A stretch of 40,738 nt of DNA from positions 101,567-142,304 of the forward strand of contig NZ_DS996850.1 of the NCBI RefSeq assembly GCF_000156655.1, given 5' to 3'. This DNA is from Holdemanella biformis DSM 3989 (GTDB lineage Bacteria; Bacillota_I; Bacilli_A; Erysipelotrichales; Erysipelotrichaceae). This document shows positions 16,001 through 25,282 of this stretch, piece by piece; the first letter of the stretch is position 1, and the number at the start of each line of letters is the position of its first letter. The position numbers and the translations under genes are program-made. The notes under the pieces were generated by a model. The model saw nothing but the letters and a program-made list of their open reading frames with translations. It made no database searches and had not been told where the DNA came from.

Positions 16001-17822
16001 TTTCAACTTCATAAATCATAGCACCAAAACTAGGTACGTTGACTTCAATCATATATGGCTGATTATGTCTTGCTAGACGCATAGCTTGTACTTCTTGAGG
16101 CGTATGGTCTTTTAAATTTCCATTATATTTATCCCACTCTGTATTTAAGATTTCCTTATATTTACCTTTACAAGGAACACCAAATTGTTGGTGATCATAT
16201 GGATTTGTAGAGAAATTCATAATAATGACAAAGTCTTTCTTTGACCCTCTACGAATAAATGAGAACGTATTTTGTCCAACATTATCTGCATCAATCCAAC
16301 AGAAACGACTCGGATCATAATCCTGATTGAAGAATGCATCATTTTCTGTGTAGATCTTACCTAAATCTTCACACAGATGTTTAAACGCATCATGCATTGG
16401 ATAATCCAATAAGAACCAGTCACAACTCTTTTGTTCATCCCACTCACGCAATTGACCAATTTCATTACCCATAAAATTCAATTTTTTACCAGGGTGTGCA
16501 AACATATATACATATAAAGCTCTTGCCTGGGCAAATTTATCTTCATAGCTTCCCCACATCTTATCTACAATGGTTGCCTTACCATGTACAACTTCATCAT
16601 GACTAAATGGCAAGATAAATCTTTCAGAATAGAAATAAGCCATTGAGAATGTAATATCGTGGTGATGCCACTTGCGATAAATTGGATCTCTTTTCAAATA
16701 AGACAATGTATCGTTCATCCATCCAAGATCCCACTTGTAGTCAAATCCTAAGCCTCCTGCATAACTAGGTTTCGTCACATTAGGGAAATCACTAGAGTCT
16801 TCTGCAATCAACATGATTTTTCCTTGATGTTCTTCATTCAACAAGTGATTCATACGCTTCATAAAATCACATGCACCTTCATTTACTCCATTATTTTTAT
16901 TTCCATGCCAGAAAATCGCATTACTGATCGCATCCATTCTCAATCCATCTACATGATAAACGTCTATCCAGAAATTAGCTGCAGACATTAAGAATGAACG
17001 AACCTCTTCTTTCCATAAGTCAAAGTTAGCTGTTCCCCATTCACTGTTGGCATCTTCTGGTTTTGCATATTCATATAAAGGCGTACCATCAAACATGCCT
17101 AATGCATAATTATCCTTCACAAAGTGCACTGGAACAAAGTCCATGATAACACCGATACCCGCTTCATGAAGTGCATTCACAAAGTGCATCAATTCATGAT
17201 TTGTTCCATAACGAGATGTACTTGAAAAATAACCCGTACATTGATATCCCCAAGAACCATCAAATGGATATTCACATAACGGCATAACTTCTACATGTGT
17301 AAAGTGATGTTTTTTACAGTGTTCAATTAGATCCTTTTCAATTTCATGATATTGTACAAATTCTTCGTTCTCATCCTCTTTTTTCCACGAACCAACATGC
17401 ATTTCATAAATATTCACAGGAGAATCAAAACCCTTATTTCTTTGATTCAACCACTCTTTGTCAGTCCATCCATCATAACTTAAATCCGATATGATACTTG
17501 CCGTGTTCGGTCTTAATTCACTATAAAAAGCATATGGATCCATTTTATCTACCAATTCACCATTTGCCTGCCATACACGATATTTATAAGAATCCTGATT
17601 CTTTGCACCTTGCACAAAGCATTCCCAAATACCACGTTTATCTTTTTTCATTTTACTAGCTTGATCATCCCAATTATTGAATGTCCCAATTACTGATATA
17701 TTTTTTGCGTTTGGAGCATATACTCGAAAGCGAACGCCATCCCCTTCTAAATGTGCACCAAAAATATTATATGCATGTATATCACGCCCTTCAAAAAAGG
17801 CTTTTGTCTTTCTTTGATCCAT
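15996..17822 (-). CDS. glgB: 1,4-alpha-glucan (glycogen) branching enzyme
   Basis: A 608-residue GH13 branching enzyme that cuts an alpha-1,4 glucan and rejoins the piece by an alpha-1,6 link. An N-terminal CBM48 domain (about 20-110, with VIGTFNNWDDQ) precedes the catalytic barrel. Key residues are the nucleophile Asp297 in VDGLRMDAISNAIFW, the acid/base Glu341 in LIAEDSSD, the conserved PFSHDEVVHGK further on, and NFMGNEIGQ. ATG 17822 follows GGAGG by ten bases and gives the family length. No other glycogen genes (glgC, glgA, glgP) are in the window, so it is an orphan here. A cre-like site lies upstream. Confidence 0.93.
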   Translation of the reverse strand: MDQRKTKAFFEGRDIHAYNIFGAHLEGDGVRFRVYAPNAKNISVIGTFNNWDDQASKMKKDKRGIWECFVQGAKNQDSYKYRVWQANGELVDKMDPYAFYSELRPNTASIISDLSYDGWTDKEWLNQRNKGFDSPVNIYEMHVGSWKKEDENEEFVQYHEIEKDLIEHCKKHHFTHVEVMPLCEYPFDGSWGYQCTGYFSSTSRYGTNHELMHFVNALHEAGIGVIMDFVPVHFVKDNYALGMFDGTPLYEYAKPEDANSEWGTANFDLWKEEVRSFLMSAANFWIDVYHVDGLRMDAISNAIFWHGNKNNGVNEGACDFMKRMNHLLNEEHQGKIMLIAEDSSDFPNVTKPSYAGGLGFDYKWDLGWMNDTLSYLKRDPIYRKWHHHDITFSMAYFYSERFILPFSHDEVVHGKATIVDKMWGSYEDKFAQARALYVYMFAHPGKKLNFMGNEIGQLREWDEQKSCDWFLLDYPMHDAFKHLCEDLGKIYTENDAFFNQDYDPSRFCWIDADNVGQNTFSFIRRGSKKDFVIIMNFSTNPYDHQQFGVPCKGKYKEILNTEWDKYNGNLKDHTPQEVQAMRLARHNQPYMIEVNVPSFGAMIYEVEK

Positions 17823-17891
17823 AATGATATAACCTCCGTACATATATTTTATACCGGAACGCAAGAAACTTAAAGCAGATTTTTTAGATTT

Positions 17892-17905
17892 TGAAAACGC
17901 TTACC
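17892..17905. promoter_or_regulatory. cre-like site upstream of glgB
   Basis: TGAAAACGCTTACC matches the cre consensus TGWNANCGNTNWCA at all fixed positions but the last. It lies about 70 bases before the glgB start, upstream of a TATAAA -10 box (near 17845), a position from which CcpA can activate as well as repress. Confidence 0.5.
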
Positions 17906-17910
17906 AATAC

Positions 17911-17937
17911 ACAAAAAGATGCAACTATCGTTGCACC
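17911..17937 (-). terminator. Terminator after dusB
   Basis: Minus-strand GGTGCAAC (17937-17930) pairs with GTTGCATC (17925-17918) around GATA, followed by five T. The dusB stop codon falls in the loop. Confidence 0.75.
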
Positions 17938-18890
17938 TCCATGAATTGATGTAATATATTCTCTAAATCTTCCAATGTATTCATTTGTGACATCTCATTC
18001 TTAAAGATTCTTGAACTTGGAAGCCCCTTTAAATACCAGCTAGCCAAACCTCGCATTTCACGAATAGCTACCTTTTCACCTTTTGTATCCGCTAATCCTT
18101 TGGCATGGTCCATACAAATCTCAATGCGATCTTCCATTGAAAATTCATGTTTCTGACCTGTAATCGAATCCACGCATTCTTGAATCAAAAATGGATTTCC
18201 AACAATTCCACGACCTAACATAACGGCATCACACCCTGTTTCATTCATCATACGATGAAAGTCTTCTACACTGCGAACATCCCCATTTCCGATAACCGGA
18301 ATCGACACAGCATCTTTTACTTGTTTAATATAAGACCAGTCGGCTTTTCCTTCATACATTTGATTACGTGTACGTCCATGCACAGCTACAGCACTAACAC
18401 CTACACTCTCCATAGCCTTCGCCATTTCAACACAATTGATATGATACGTATCAAAACCTAAACGCATCTTAACTGTTACTGGCTTACTTACATTTTGGAC
18501 AATATTGGATACAAGCTCTTTGGCATAGTCAATATCCTTCATCAAAAAACTTCCTGCCTGAGCTTTGATTACCTTATTTACCGGACATCCCATATTAAAG
18601 TCAATAATGTCACAATCTGTTTGTGTATCCAAATATTTAGCTGCATACACAACCGTATCAATGTCATGACCAAACAACTGAAAAGATACTGGATGCTCAT
18701 TTTCATCAATGGCACACATTTGTTTCGTCTTTAATGAATCATAGTACAATGCCTTGTCACTTACCATTTCATTACAAACTAAACCGGCACCAAAACGTTT
18801 CGCAATTCTTCGAAATGCGATATTACTAATACCTGCCATCGGCGCAATGACTACAGGATTTTCAATTTCTACATTTCCAATCTTAATCAT
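17925..18890 (-). CDS. dusB: tRNA-dihydrouridine synthase (DusB type)
   Basis: A 321-residue flavoenzyme that reduces uridine to dihydrouridine in tRNA using FMN and NADPH. Seen here: the barrel start NPVVIAPMAGISNIAFRRIA, the catalytic cysteine in DFNMGCPVNKVIKAQAGS, TVKMRLGFD, AVHGRTRNQMYEGKADW and the FMN-phosphate site in GNGDVRSVED and VMLGRGIVGNPF. ATG 18890 is chosen; it overlaps the last eight bases of hslO, which suggests translational coupling, and the ribosome site inside hslO is weak. The ftsH-hslO-dusB order is a well-known Gram-positive arrangement. Confidence 0.92.
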   Translation of the reverse strand: MIKIGNVEIENPVVIAPMAGISNIAFRRIAKRFGAGLVCNEMVSDKALYYDSLKTKQMCAIDENEHPVSFQLFGHDIDTVVYAAKYLDTQTDCDIIDFNMGCPVNKVIKAQAGSFLMKDIDYAKELVSNIVQNVSKPVTVKMRLGFDTYHINCVEMAKAMESVGVSAVAVHGRTRNQMYEGKADWSYIKQVKDAVSIPVIGNGDVRSVEDFHRMMNETGCDAVMLGRGIVGNPFLIQECVDSITGQKHEFSMEDRIEICMDHAKGLADTKGEKVAIREMRGLASWYLKGLPSSRIFKNEMSQMNTLEDLENILHQFMEVQR

Positions 18891-19767
18891 GCATCTTACT
18901 CGCAATCGCTCTTAATTCTTCTTCTGTAAAATGATACGATTCATTACAGAAATTACATGTGATATCACAACCATGTTCTTTATCGGCCATTTCTAACACA
19001 TCTGATTTTTTAATAGTACCCAAAGCTCTAGCCATACGTACCTTTGAACAAGGACAATCATATGCCACTGGTTGTGTTGTTAAAATCTTGGCATCTTCAA
19101 ACATATCATTTGCCAAAGCTTCTAAACTTGAATCATCATATTCCTGAATCAAAGTACTCATTGGTTTCAACCCTTCAAGCACGTGTTCACAAATAGAAAT
19201 ATCTGTTTCTGTTGCATCTGGAAGCATTTGTAGAATCATAGCTCCTGCACTAGCAACACGACCATCTGTACCAATTAAGACTCCACAAGATACCGCTGTT
19301 GGCGTTTGTTCAGATAAAGTAAAGTAGTAGGCAAAATCATCCCCAATTTCACCGCTTTGTAACTCAACCGAACCAGAAAAGTTTTCTTCCATGCTCAAAT
19401 CTTTCGTAACTGTTAAAGTTCCATCTGTACCTACAACAGCCCCTACATTTAATTTGCCTGGACGAATCAAAACATCCTCTACATGTGGATTTGAAACAAA
19501 CCCACGAACATTTCCATTCGCATATGCATCTACCACAATCGAACCAATTGGACCATGTCCATTAATTGTGATTGATAACATTTCCTCTTCAGATTTCAAC
19601 ATAGCACCCATCATACTCGCTACGGACAACGTTCTTCCTAAAGCTGCACAAGCACATGGATGTAAATCAAAACGATCTTGCGCTTCCTGTACTAAATCAG
19701 TTGTGCGCACAATATATAAACGAACATGCTCATTTAAAACAAGAGCTTTTAAAAGTTGATCTTTCAT
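18883..19767 (-). CDS. hslO: Hsp33 redox-regulated chaperonin
   Basis: A 294-residue Hsp33, a cytoplasmic holdase chaperone that is switched on by oxidation of a zinc-bound cysteine cluster. The four cysteines are present near the C-terminus as CPC in YDCPCSKVRM and CNFC in DITCNFCNESYHF. The N-terminal domain shows RLYIVRTTDLVQEAQ, LHPCACAALGRTL, INGHGPIGSIVVDA and GNVRGFVSNP. ATG 19767 follows GGAGG at close spacing; the in-frame start 60 bases upstream lies in the promoter. It has its own good promoter after the ftsH terminator and is coupled to dusB. Confidence 0.94.
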   Translation of the reverse strand: MKDQLLKALVLNEHVRLYIVRTTDLVQEAQDRFDLHPCACAALGRTLSVASMMGAMLKSEEEMLSITINGHGPIGSIVVDAYANGNVRGFVSNPHVEDVLIRPGKLNVGAVVGTDGTLTVTKDLSMEENFSGSVELQSGEIGDDFAYYFTLSEQTPTAVSCGVLIGTDGRVASAGAMILQMLPDATETDISICEHVLEGLKPMSTLIQEYDDSSLEALANDMFEDAKILTTQPVAYDCPCSKVRMARALGTIKKSDVLEMADKEHGCDITCNFCNESYHFTEEELRAIASKMHD

Positions 19768-19798
19768 AATATCCTCCACAATAAAATTCACTAGCACC

Positions 19799-19827
19799 AT
19801 TCTACTGAATTCTTGTATCCATTTCAA
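19799..19827 (-). promoter_or_regulatory. Promoter of hslO-dusB
   Basis: Minus-strand TTGAAA (19827-19822), a 17-base spacer and TAGAAT (19804-19799), 32 bases before the hslO start and just downstream of the ftsH terminator. Confidence 0.75.
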
Positions 19828-19829
19828 GC

Positions 19830-19857
19830 CAAACTAAAAGCCATCAATCGATGGCTT
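19830..19857 (-). terminator. Terminator after ftsH
   Basis: Minus-strand AAGCCATC (19857-19850) pairs with GATGGCTT (19845-19838) around four bases, followed by a short T-rich tail. Ten bases after the ftsH stop codon. Confidence 0.7.
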
Positions 19858-19867
19858 AAGTATGTAA

Positions 19868-21823
19868 TTAATCTTTTTTCTTAGTTAATTCATTGAACGC
19901 ATCATCCAAATCCTTTTGATCTACACCAGTTGAAGTTTCTGGAATCTCTGGAACTTGAACTACTTCTTGTTCTGGTTTTTCCTCTTCTTCACTTGTTTCA
20001 ACATTAGGATCTGTTAACTGTCCATAATTCATTAAGTTCGTGATTTCTTCATTTGTTAATGTTTCATGTTCATATAAATTATTCGCAATCAAATCCAACA
20101 AATCTTTATTTTCTGTTAAGATCTTACGACAATTTTCATGACACTCATCCACAATTGCACGAACCTCTTTATCAATTTCAGCTGCTACACCTGCAGAATA
20201 ATCACTACCCTTTGTATAATCTCTTCCTAAGAAGACATTTCCTTGAGGATCCGCATATTGAATAGGGCCCAAACTAGACATACCATATACACGAACCATG
20301 TTCTTAGCGATTTCTGTTAATTTTTCAATATCATTTACGGCACCCGCACTAATTTCTCCAAATTGAATTTCCTCAGCTGTACGACCACCAAGTAAACCAG
20401 TAATCTGTGCAATAAACTCAGATTTTCTGTGGAAATACTTCTCTTCACGAGGTGTCATCAAGTTATATCCACCCGCATCTCCACGAGGAATAATTGTAAC
20501 TTTCTGAACCATATCTGCATCTTCAAGCTTCAAACCAATAACGGCATGTCCTGCCTCATGGTAAGCCACAAGAATTTTATCTTTTTCAGTATACTTCTTA
20601 CTCTTTTTCGCAGGTCCCATCATAACACGGTCAATCGCTTCGTCTAAATCTGTCATAGTGACCTTAGCTTCATTTTTACGAACCGCTAAAATTGCACCTT
20701 CATTCAAGACGTTAGCTAAATCAGCCCCAGAAAATCCTGGAGTACGTTTTGCCAAGTTTGCAAGTGAAACATCACTCGCCAATTTTTTATTACGGGCATG
20801 CACATGTAAAATAGCTTCACGACCCTTAATATCTGGCAAGCTAACCGTAACACGACGATCAAAGCGACCACTACGTAACAATGCTGGATCTAATACATCA
20901 GGACGGTTTGTAGCTGCAATTACCACAATACCCGCATTATCTGTCATACCATCCATTTCAACCAACAATTGGTTCAATGTCTGTTCACGCTCATCATTTC
21001 CACCGCCCATACCAGCTCCACGCTGACGTCCTACGGCATCAATTTCATCAATAAAAATAATACATGGTGCACTCTTTTGTGCTGTTTTAAACATATCACG
21101 AACACGACTCGCACCTGTTCCGACAAACATTTCAACGAAGTCCGAACCTGAAATCGAGAAGAATGGAACATTGGCTTCTCCAGCTACGGCTTTGGCAAGC
21201 AATGTCTTACCAGTTCCTGGAGGACCTACCATTAAAATTCCCTTAGGAATATGTGCTCCCATATCCGTAAATTTCTTTGGTGAACGCAAATAATCAATAA
21301 TTTCTTTTACTTCTTCTTTTTCTTCTTCACAACCCGCAACATCTTTAAAACGAACTTTTACATTTGATTCAACACGAGCTTTTGATTTTGCAAATTCGAA
21401 GGCTTTATTGTTGCCTCCACCACCCATTTTTGCGAACATGAAATAGAAGAATACCGCTATAATTAAGAATGGAATAATTTGAGAAAGAATCGAAATCCAT
21501 ACACTGCCTTGATTAGGATCTTCTACAGTTAATTTTCCACCATTTCTCTGTAAAGACTTTTCTAACTTTTCAATATTCTTTTCTGTTCTTGGAACAATAA
21601 CCTTGTATCCAACTGTCTTTGAATTCTGCTCATAAGTTCCTTCCAAATGGATTACAGTGGAACTAATTGTCATAGAACTCTTTTTAAAATCAACTTCATC
21701 TACAATTTTCTCAAATTGTGTATAATTCATTTGTACAGTACTGCCCTGTGAACTATAAAAAACTAATGATAATACAATTGATAAAATGAAGATGGTTGGT
21801 AAATAATTTAACCACTTCTTCAT
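19868..21823 (-). CDS. ftsH: ATP-dependent zinc metalloprotease FtsH
   Basis: A 651-residue membrane-bound AAA+ protease that degrades misfolded membrane and short-lived regulatory proteins. Two membrane segments (about 8-25 and 108-130) flank an extracytoplasmic domain. Walker A GPPGTGKT is at 200-207, Walker B IIFIDEID at 255-262, and the second region of homology includes [20 protein letters not shown] near 304-323. The zinc site HEAGH is at 422-426. The acidic C-terminal tail ([15 protein letters not shown]) is variable between species. It follows hpt by ten bases, and a terminator ends the unit after it. Confidence 0.97.
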   Translation of the reverse strand: MKKWLNYLPTIFILSIVLSLVFYSSQGSTVQMNYTQFEKIVDEVDFKKSSMTISSTVIHLEGTYEQNSKTVGYKVIVPRTEKNIEKLEKSLQRNGGKLTVEDPNQGSVWISILSQIIPFLIIAVFFYFMFAKMGGGGNNKAFEFAKSKARVESNVKVRFKDVAGCEEEKEEVKEIIDYLRSPKKFTDMGAHIPKGILMVGPPGTGKTLLAKAVAGEANVPFFSISGSDFVEMFVGTGASRVRDMFKTAQKSAPCIIFIDEIDAVGRQRGAGMGGGNDEREQTLNQLLVEMDGMTDNAGIVVIAATNRPDVLDPALLRSGRFDRRVTVSLPDIKGREAILHVHARNKKLASDVSLANLAKRTPGFSGADLANVLNEGAILAVRKNEAKVTMTDLDEAIDRVMMGPAKKSKKYTEKDKILVAYHEAGHAVIGLKLEDADMVQKVTIIPRGDAGGYNLMTPREEKYFHRKSEFIAQITGLLGGRTAEEIQFGEISAGAVNDIEKLTEIAKNMVRVYGMSSLGPIQYADPQGNVFLGRDYTKGSDYSAGVAAEIDKEVRAIVDECHENCRKILTENKDLLDLIANNLYEHETLTNEEITNLMNYGQLTDPNVETSEEEEKPEQEVVQVPEIPETSTGVDQKDLDDAFNELTKKKD

Positions 21824-21833
21824 AATCTTCCTC

Positions 21834-22376
21834 CTACTGATAAATTTCCGGCTTTAAAACACCAATAAATGGTAGGTTACGATACTTTTGGTTGTAATCC
21901 AATCCGTATCCAACTACAAATTCATTTGGCACTTCAAAGCCAACATAATCCGCCTCAATTTCACAAACACGACGGCTTGGTTTATCTAATAATGTTACAC
22001 AACGAACATCTAGACAACCTTTATTTTTAAACATCTTTTTTACTTCAACCAAAGTTCTACCTGTATCAATAATATCTTCTACAACCAAAATAGAACGGTT
22101 TTTACAAGATAAGTCCATATCCTTTAAAATACGAACATCGCCAATAGATTCTGTTCCATCGTATGAACTAACTGACATAAAATCAATTTCACATGGAAAT
22201 TCAAAACGCTTGATCAATTCAGCCATGAAAGGAACACTACCCTTTAATAATCCAACTATGATTGGAGTATCTCCAGATTCTTTATAATCTGCTTCTATTT
22301 GATGTGCTAGTTCTACACAACGATTTTCAATTTCTTCTTCACTTAATAAAACTTTTTCAATATCTTGAGCTATCAT
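21834..22376 (-). CDS. hpt: Hypoxanthine phosphoribosyltransferase
   Basis: A 180-residue purine salvage enzyme converting hypoxanthine or guanine plus PRPP to IMP or GMP. The PRPP-binding motif VVEDIIDTG is at 98-106, the flexible-loop region SVSSYDGTES near 68-77, and GLLKGSVPFMAEL near 42-54. AAGGAG lies upstream of ATG 22376. The tilS-hpt-ftsH order is conserved in many Gram-positives. In this window it is one of several purine-linked genes, with the riboswitch at 29576 and the NCS2 permease at 36851. Confidence 0.94.
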   Translation of the reverse strand: MIAQDIEKVLLSEEEIENRCVELAHQIEADYKESGDTPIIVGLLKGSVPFMAELIKRFEFPCEIDFMSVSSYDGTESIGDVRILKDMDLSCKNRSILVVEDIIDTGRTLVEVKKMFKNKGCLDVRCVTLLDKPSRRVCEIEADYVGFEVPNEFVVGYGLDYNQKYRNLPFIGVLKPEIYQ

Positions 22377-22423
22377 ATGGTGTTTTTTCTCCTTAAGTTA
22401 CCTACACATTGTAACATAAACAT

Positions 22424-23608
22424 TTAATCAAGACCATTTATTTTAAAATAGAACTGTTGATTTTGTGAATAATGCCCTACATCACAACCAAGTCCTGGTA
22501 CAAAAATCACATTGCCCACATTATTTTCCACAACCAACCAATATTTTCTATATATCTTACTGATTTTTCGATCCACAAAAAACCGGTGTACATTCTTATT
22601 TCCAAATCGCATTTGAATTGTGTCATTTGCTCTAACGCGACGTATAACCAAAGGAAAGTCAGATGCATCTACACTAAACATTTCAATCGTCTTGCCCTCG
22701 TTTTTAACCACAAAATCCGCATAATCCTTAAATTCTAATTCATCCAATTTATAATACACATCTTTAGGACTAGGCATAAAATACAACTTACCACCATGTC
22801 TTTCCAATAAATAATTCTCTATTTCAATTAACACATTCCTTTTTAATTGAACACATAATTCTTCCATATATTTTTTTGAGAAATGATGATGCAAAGAATG
22901 AAATAAGAAAGTATCTAAATAAAGCCAAGCATCTTCTTGATCCAACAAGGAATCTACATCCTTGTTCCAATCCTTAAAAAATTCTTCTATGGCTTTTCTT
23001 TTTATTTGCCATACTTCATTCTCATTTTGAATTTTTAATATCCACGCTTCCTTTTCGTCTCGACTCATCTTTTCAATTTGTGTATGACGAATTACATTAC
23101 GCGTATAATGATTGGTTAAATTTGACTCATCAATCCCAAAAGATACGCCATTCTCATTACAATATTGTTGCAATTCACTCTTCGTGAAATTAAGTAAAGG
23201 ACGAATAATTTGATACCCCTGTCGTATACTCTTTTCTTTTAATCCATACCAGTCACAAATCATATTTCTATTCTTTTGAAACAAATATGTTTCAATCACA
23301 TCATCCATCTGATGAGCTACATATAATATTTTTGCATCAAACGCATCCGCCACTTCTTCAAAAAAAGCATAACGAACATCTCTTGCCCATGCCTGAAAAT
23401 TTCCTTTCTCATGTACCGGATAACAAACACGAACAGGAATATCATACTTTTCACAATAATCTTTGACTATATTCTCATCCCTGTCTGCTGTATCTCGATG
23501 TTTATAATTCACATGCGCAACAACAATGTCTTTGCCTTGTTTATTCAATTGATCTAATAAAGCCATACTGTCAGGTCCACCTGAACAAGCCACTACACAT
23601 TTTGACAT
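22424..23608 (-). CDS. tilS: tRNA(Ile)-lysidine synthetase
   Basis: A 394-residue enzyme that attaches lysine to C34 of the CAU-anticodon tRNA(Ile) and so changes it to read AUA. The PP-loop motif SGGPDS is at 9-14, followed by HVNYKHRDTADRDENIV and the HQMDDVIETYLFQ segment near 101-113. The C-terminal part (VIRRVRANDTIQMRFG and VENNVGNVIFVPGLG) matches the tRNA-binding C-terminal domain. It lies seven bases after a MazF-like gene and upstream of hpt. An essential gene in most bacteria. Confidence 0.93.
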   Translation of the reverse strand: MSKCVVACSGGPDSMALLDQLNKQGKDIVVAHVNYKHRDTADRDENIVKDYCEKYDIPVRVCYPVHEKGNFQAWARDVRYAFFEEVADAFDAKILYVAHQMDDVIETYLFQKNRNMICDWYGLKEKSIRQGYQIIRPLLNFTKSELQQYCNENGVSFGIDESNLTNHYTRNVIRHTQIEKMSRDEKEAWILKIQNENEVWQIKRKAIEEFFKDWNKDVDSLLDQEDAWLYLDTFLFHSLHHHFSKKYMEELCVQLKRNVLIEIENYLLERHGGKLYFMPSPKDVYYKLDELEFKDYADFVVKNEGKTIEMFSVDASDFPLVIRRVRANDTIQMRFGNKNVHRFFVDRKISKIYRKYWLVVENNVGNVIFVPGLGCDVGHYSQNQQFYFKINGLD

Positions 23609-23615
23609 ACGCCTA

Positions 23616-24164
23616 TTATAGCATCATTTGTAAAACGCATTTCTTTATTTTATCAAACAAATATGAATTTGGATCAATATGCGCCTTAACATCGATCACA
23701 CGAGCTGAATTGATCCATTTTGCATCATTCAAAAACAATACGCTCGATTTATTCAACCCCTCAATTTCTGGTAAACGCATTAAATGACGTTTCCCTACAC
23801 GCAAGACAGGATCGTATGCCTTATGATATGCACTACTATTCCCACTCATAGGTACCACAAAAATTTTTCCATGCTTCATTGCCAGAACTAAGCCAAAATG
23901 TTGATAACCAACCTCACTTAAATAAGCTAAACCAAAATCTGTAAAACAAATATCTCCTACCTTTACATATACTTTTGCCTCTAGACTCGAATACATTTGT
24001 TTCCTCTGACAAAAGTTCAGTTTAGAAAGCATATAATCATAAACCTCACTTTCATTTAACCCTGATAAAAGTTTTTCCTCCGCAATTCTAGCTTGTGATG
24101 TGATCCTTTGCGTATATTCTGTTGTTTTATTATTTTTCTTTTTTTGCCATTCATTCGGTTCCAT
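23616..24164 (-). CDS. MazF/PemK-like domain protein of unknown role
   Basis: A 182-residue protein whose residues about 67-165 resemble the MazF/PemK fold: VKVGDICFTDFG, SEVGYQHFGLVLA (compare SEQGGxRPVLV), FVVPMSGNSS and SSVLFLNDAKWINSARVID. The catalytic arginine of MazF toxins (in GxRP) is replaced (Gln-His), and the usual Thr after the central strand is Ser, so RNase activity is doubtful. A 60-residue charged helical N-terminal extension is unusual. No antitoxin gene lies next to it; instead it starts the tilS-hpt-ftsH unit. The ATG lies only about eight bases after a likely -10 box, so the mRNA may be nearly leaderless. The fold call is moderate, the function unknown. Confidence 0.5.
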   Translation of the reverse strand: MEPNEWQKKKNNKTTEYTQRITSQARIAEEKLLSGLNESEVYDYMLSKLNFCQRKQMYSSLEAKVYVKVGDICFTDFGLAYLSEVGYQHFGLVLAMKHGKIFVVPMSGNSSAYHKAYDPVLRVGKRHLMRLPEIEGLNKSSVLFLNDAKWINSARVIDVKAHIDPNSYLFDKIKKCVLQMML

Positions 24165-24171
24165 AAACCCT

Positions 24172-24180
24172 ATTCTAACA
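24172..24180 (-). promoter_or_regulatory. Extended -10 promoter of the mazF-like/tilS/hpt/ftsH unit
   Basis: Minus-strand TG-T-TAGAAT with TAGAAT at 24177-24172. The start codon at 24164 follows so closely that transcription would begin at or next to it. Only a weak AGGG precedes the ATG. Confidence 0.45.
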
Positions 24181-24201
24181 ACCCAATGTGAAAATAATAT
24201 T

Positions 24202-24227
24202 AAAAGTAGGCATTTTAGCCTACTTTT
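24202..24227 (-). terminator. Terminator after the tagO-type gene
   Basis: Minus-strand AAAAGTAGGC (24227-24218) pairs with GCCTACTTTT (24211-24202) around six bases, with a short AT-rich tail. The stop codon of the transferase gene is in the loop. Confidence 0.7.
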
Positions 24228-25282
24228 TTAAAAATTTTTCTAGATTTTCTTTGAATACGATGCCACAACCCAATCAAAGGATGGAATTTTTCACTAATCA
24301 TAGCCGATTTTTCAATAAATATTTCCACCGCTAACAAAATAGCTACCATGACAAAGAACCCAATATTTCGATTGATCATATACGCAAATGCACTCAGACC
24401 AAACAGTGACGTTAAACCACACATAATGATCACCGTATTTCGATGGCCAAATTGACGCATCAACAAATGATGAATATGACTCTTATCCGCTTCCATAAAT
24501 TTCATACCCTTTAAAGTACGTCTTAAAATTGCAGAAAGCGTATCAATAATTGGTAACATCAACAATAAAATTGGCAATGCCAAAGTTAAAATGGTACTTG
24601 ATTTAAACCCAAGCAAGGATATGGCTGAAATCATAAATCCCAAAAATAAAGATCCACAATCTCCCATAAAAATACTAGCAGGATGGGCATTATAGGCTAA
24701 AAAGCCAAACGTTCCCGACGCAAGAATAAAAGCTATACTCAACAAATCTAAACGTCTTTCAATAATTGCGATAGAACCAATGACAACAAGTACAATAACA
24801 CTCATGCCACCAGCCAAGCCATCCAATCCATCAATTAAATTGACTGCATTGGTAATACCTGCCACCCAAATAATTGTAAAAACAAATGAAATAATGCCCG
24901 TATCAATTTGTATACCCAAAGGTAAACGAATAATATCTACAGAAATCCCAAAATAAATTAATACTAAAGCCGCAATGACTTCTAAAGTCAATTTTACCAG
25001 TGGCTTTATATCAATCAAATCATCAATCAGCCCTGTAAAAAACATAATACTGCTTCCAATTACCAATCCCTTAATTTGTAAATCTGCCTTCACAAATATA
25101 GCCATTGTGATAATAAAAGATAAATAAATGGCAACACCACCAATACGTGAAATTTTTCCATGATGAACTGTACGTTTATTTTCCTTCGCATAAGCACCAC
25201 AATATATCGAATATTGTTTCACAATAGGTGTTAAAATCAAAGAAATTAAAAATGGTAATAAAATCATTCTATAATCAATCAC
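24215..25282 (-). CDS. tagO: Undecaprenyl-phosphate N-acetylhexosamine-1-phosphate transferase (TagO/WecA type)
   Basis: A 355-residue integral membrane transferase of the MraY/WecA/TagO family that puts a sugar-1-phosphate (usually GlcNAc-1-P) on undecaprenyl phosphate, the first step in teichoic acid or surface polysaccharide synthesis. Family motifs are TGLIDDLIDIKPLVKL, NAVNLIDGLDGLAGG, ASIFMGDCGSLFLGF and the HIHHLLMRQF loop; about ten membrane segments. GTG 25282 is chosen: it follows AAAGGGGG by ten bases and overlaps the stop of the previous gene as GTGA. MraY itself is less likely because the HIHH loop and motif spacing are WecA-like. Confidence 0.9.
   Translation of the reverse strand: MIDYRMILLPFLISLILTPIVKQYSIYCGAYAKENKRTVHHGKISRIGGVAIYLSFIITMAIFVKADLQIKGLVIGSSIMFFTGLIDDLIDIKPLVKLTLEVIAALVLIYFGISVDIIRLPLGIQIDTGIISFVFTIIWVAGITNAVNLIDGLDGLAGGMSVIVLVVIGSIAIIERRLDLLSIAFILASGTFGFLAYNAHPASIFMGDCGSLFLGFMISAISLLGFKSSTILTLALPILLLMLPIIDTLSAILRRTLKGMKFMEADKSHIHHLLMRQFGHRNTVIIMCGLTSLFGLSAFAYMINRNIGFFVMVAILLAVEIFIEKSAMISEKFHPLIGLWHRIQRKSRKIFKKVG

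Noticed and set aside
23616-24164. Classical type II toxin-antitoxin module
   Set aside because: No antitoxin gene lies next to the MazF-like gene and the catalytic arginine region is altered.
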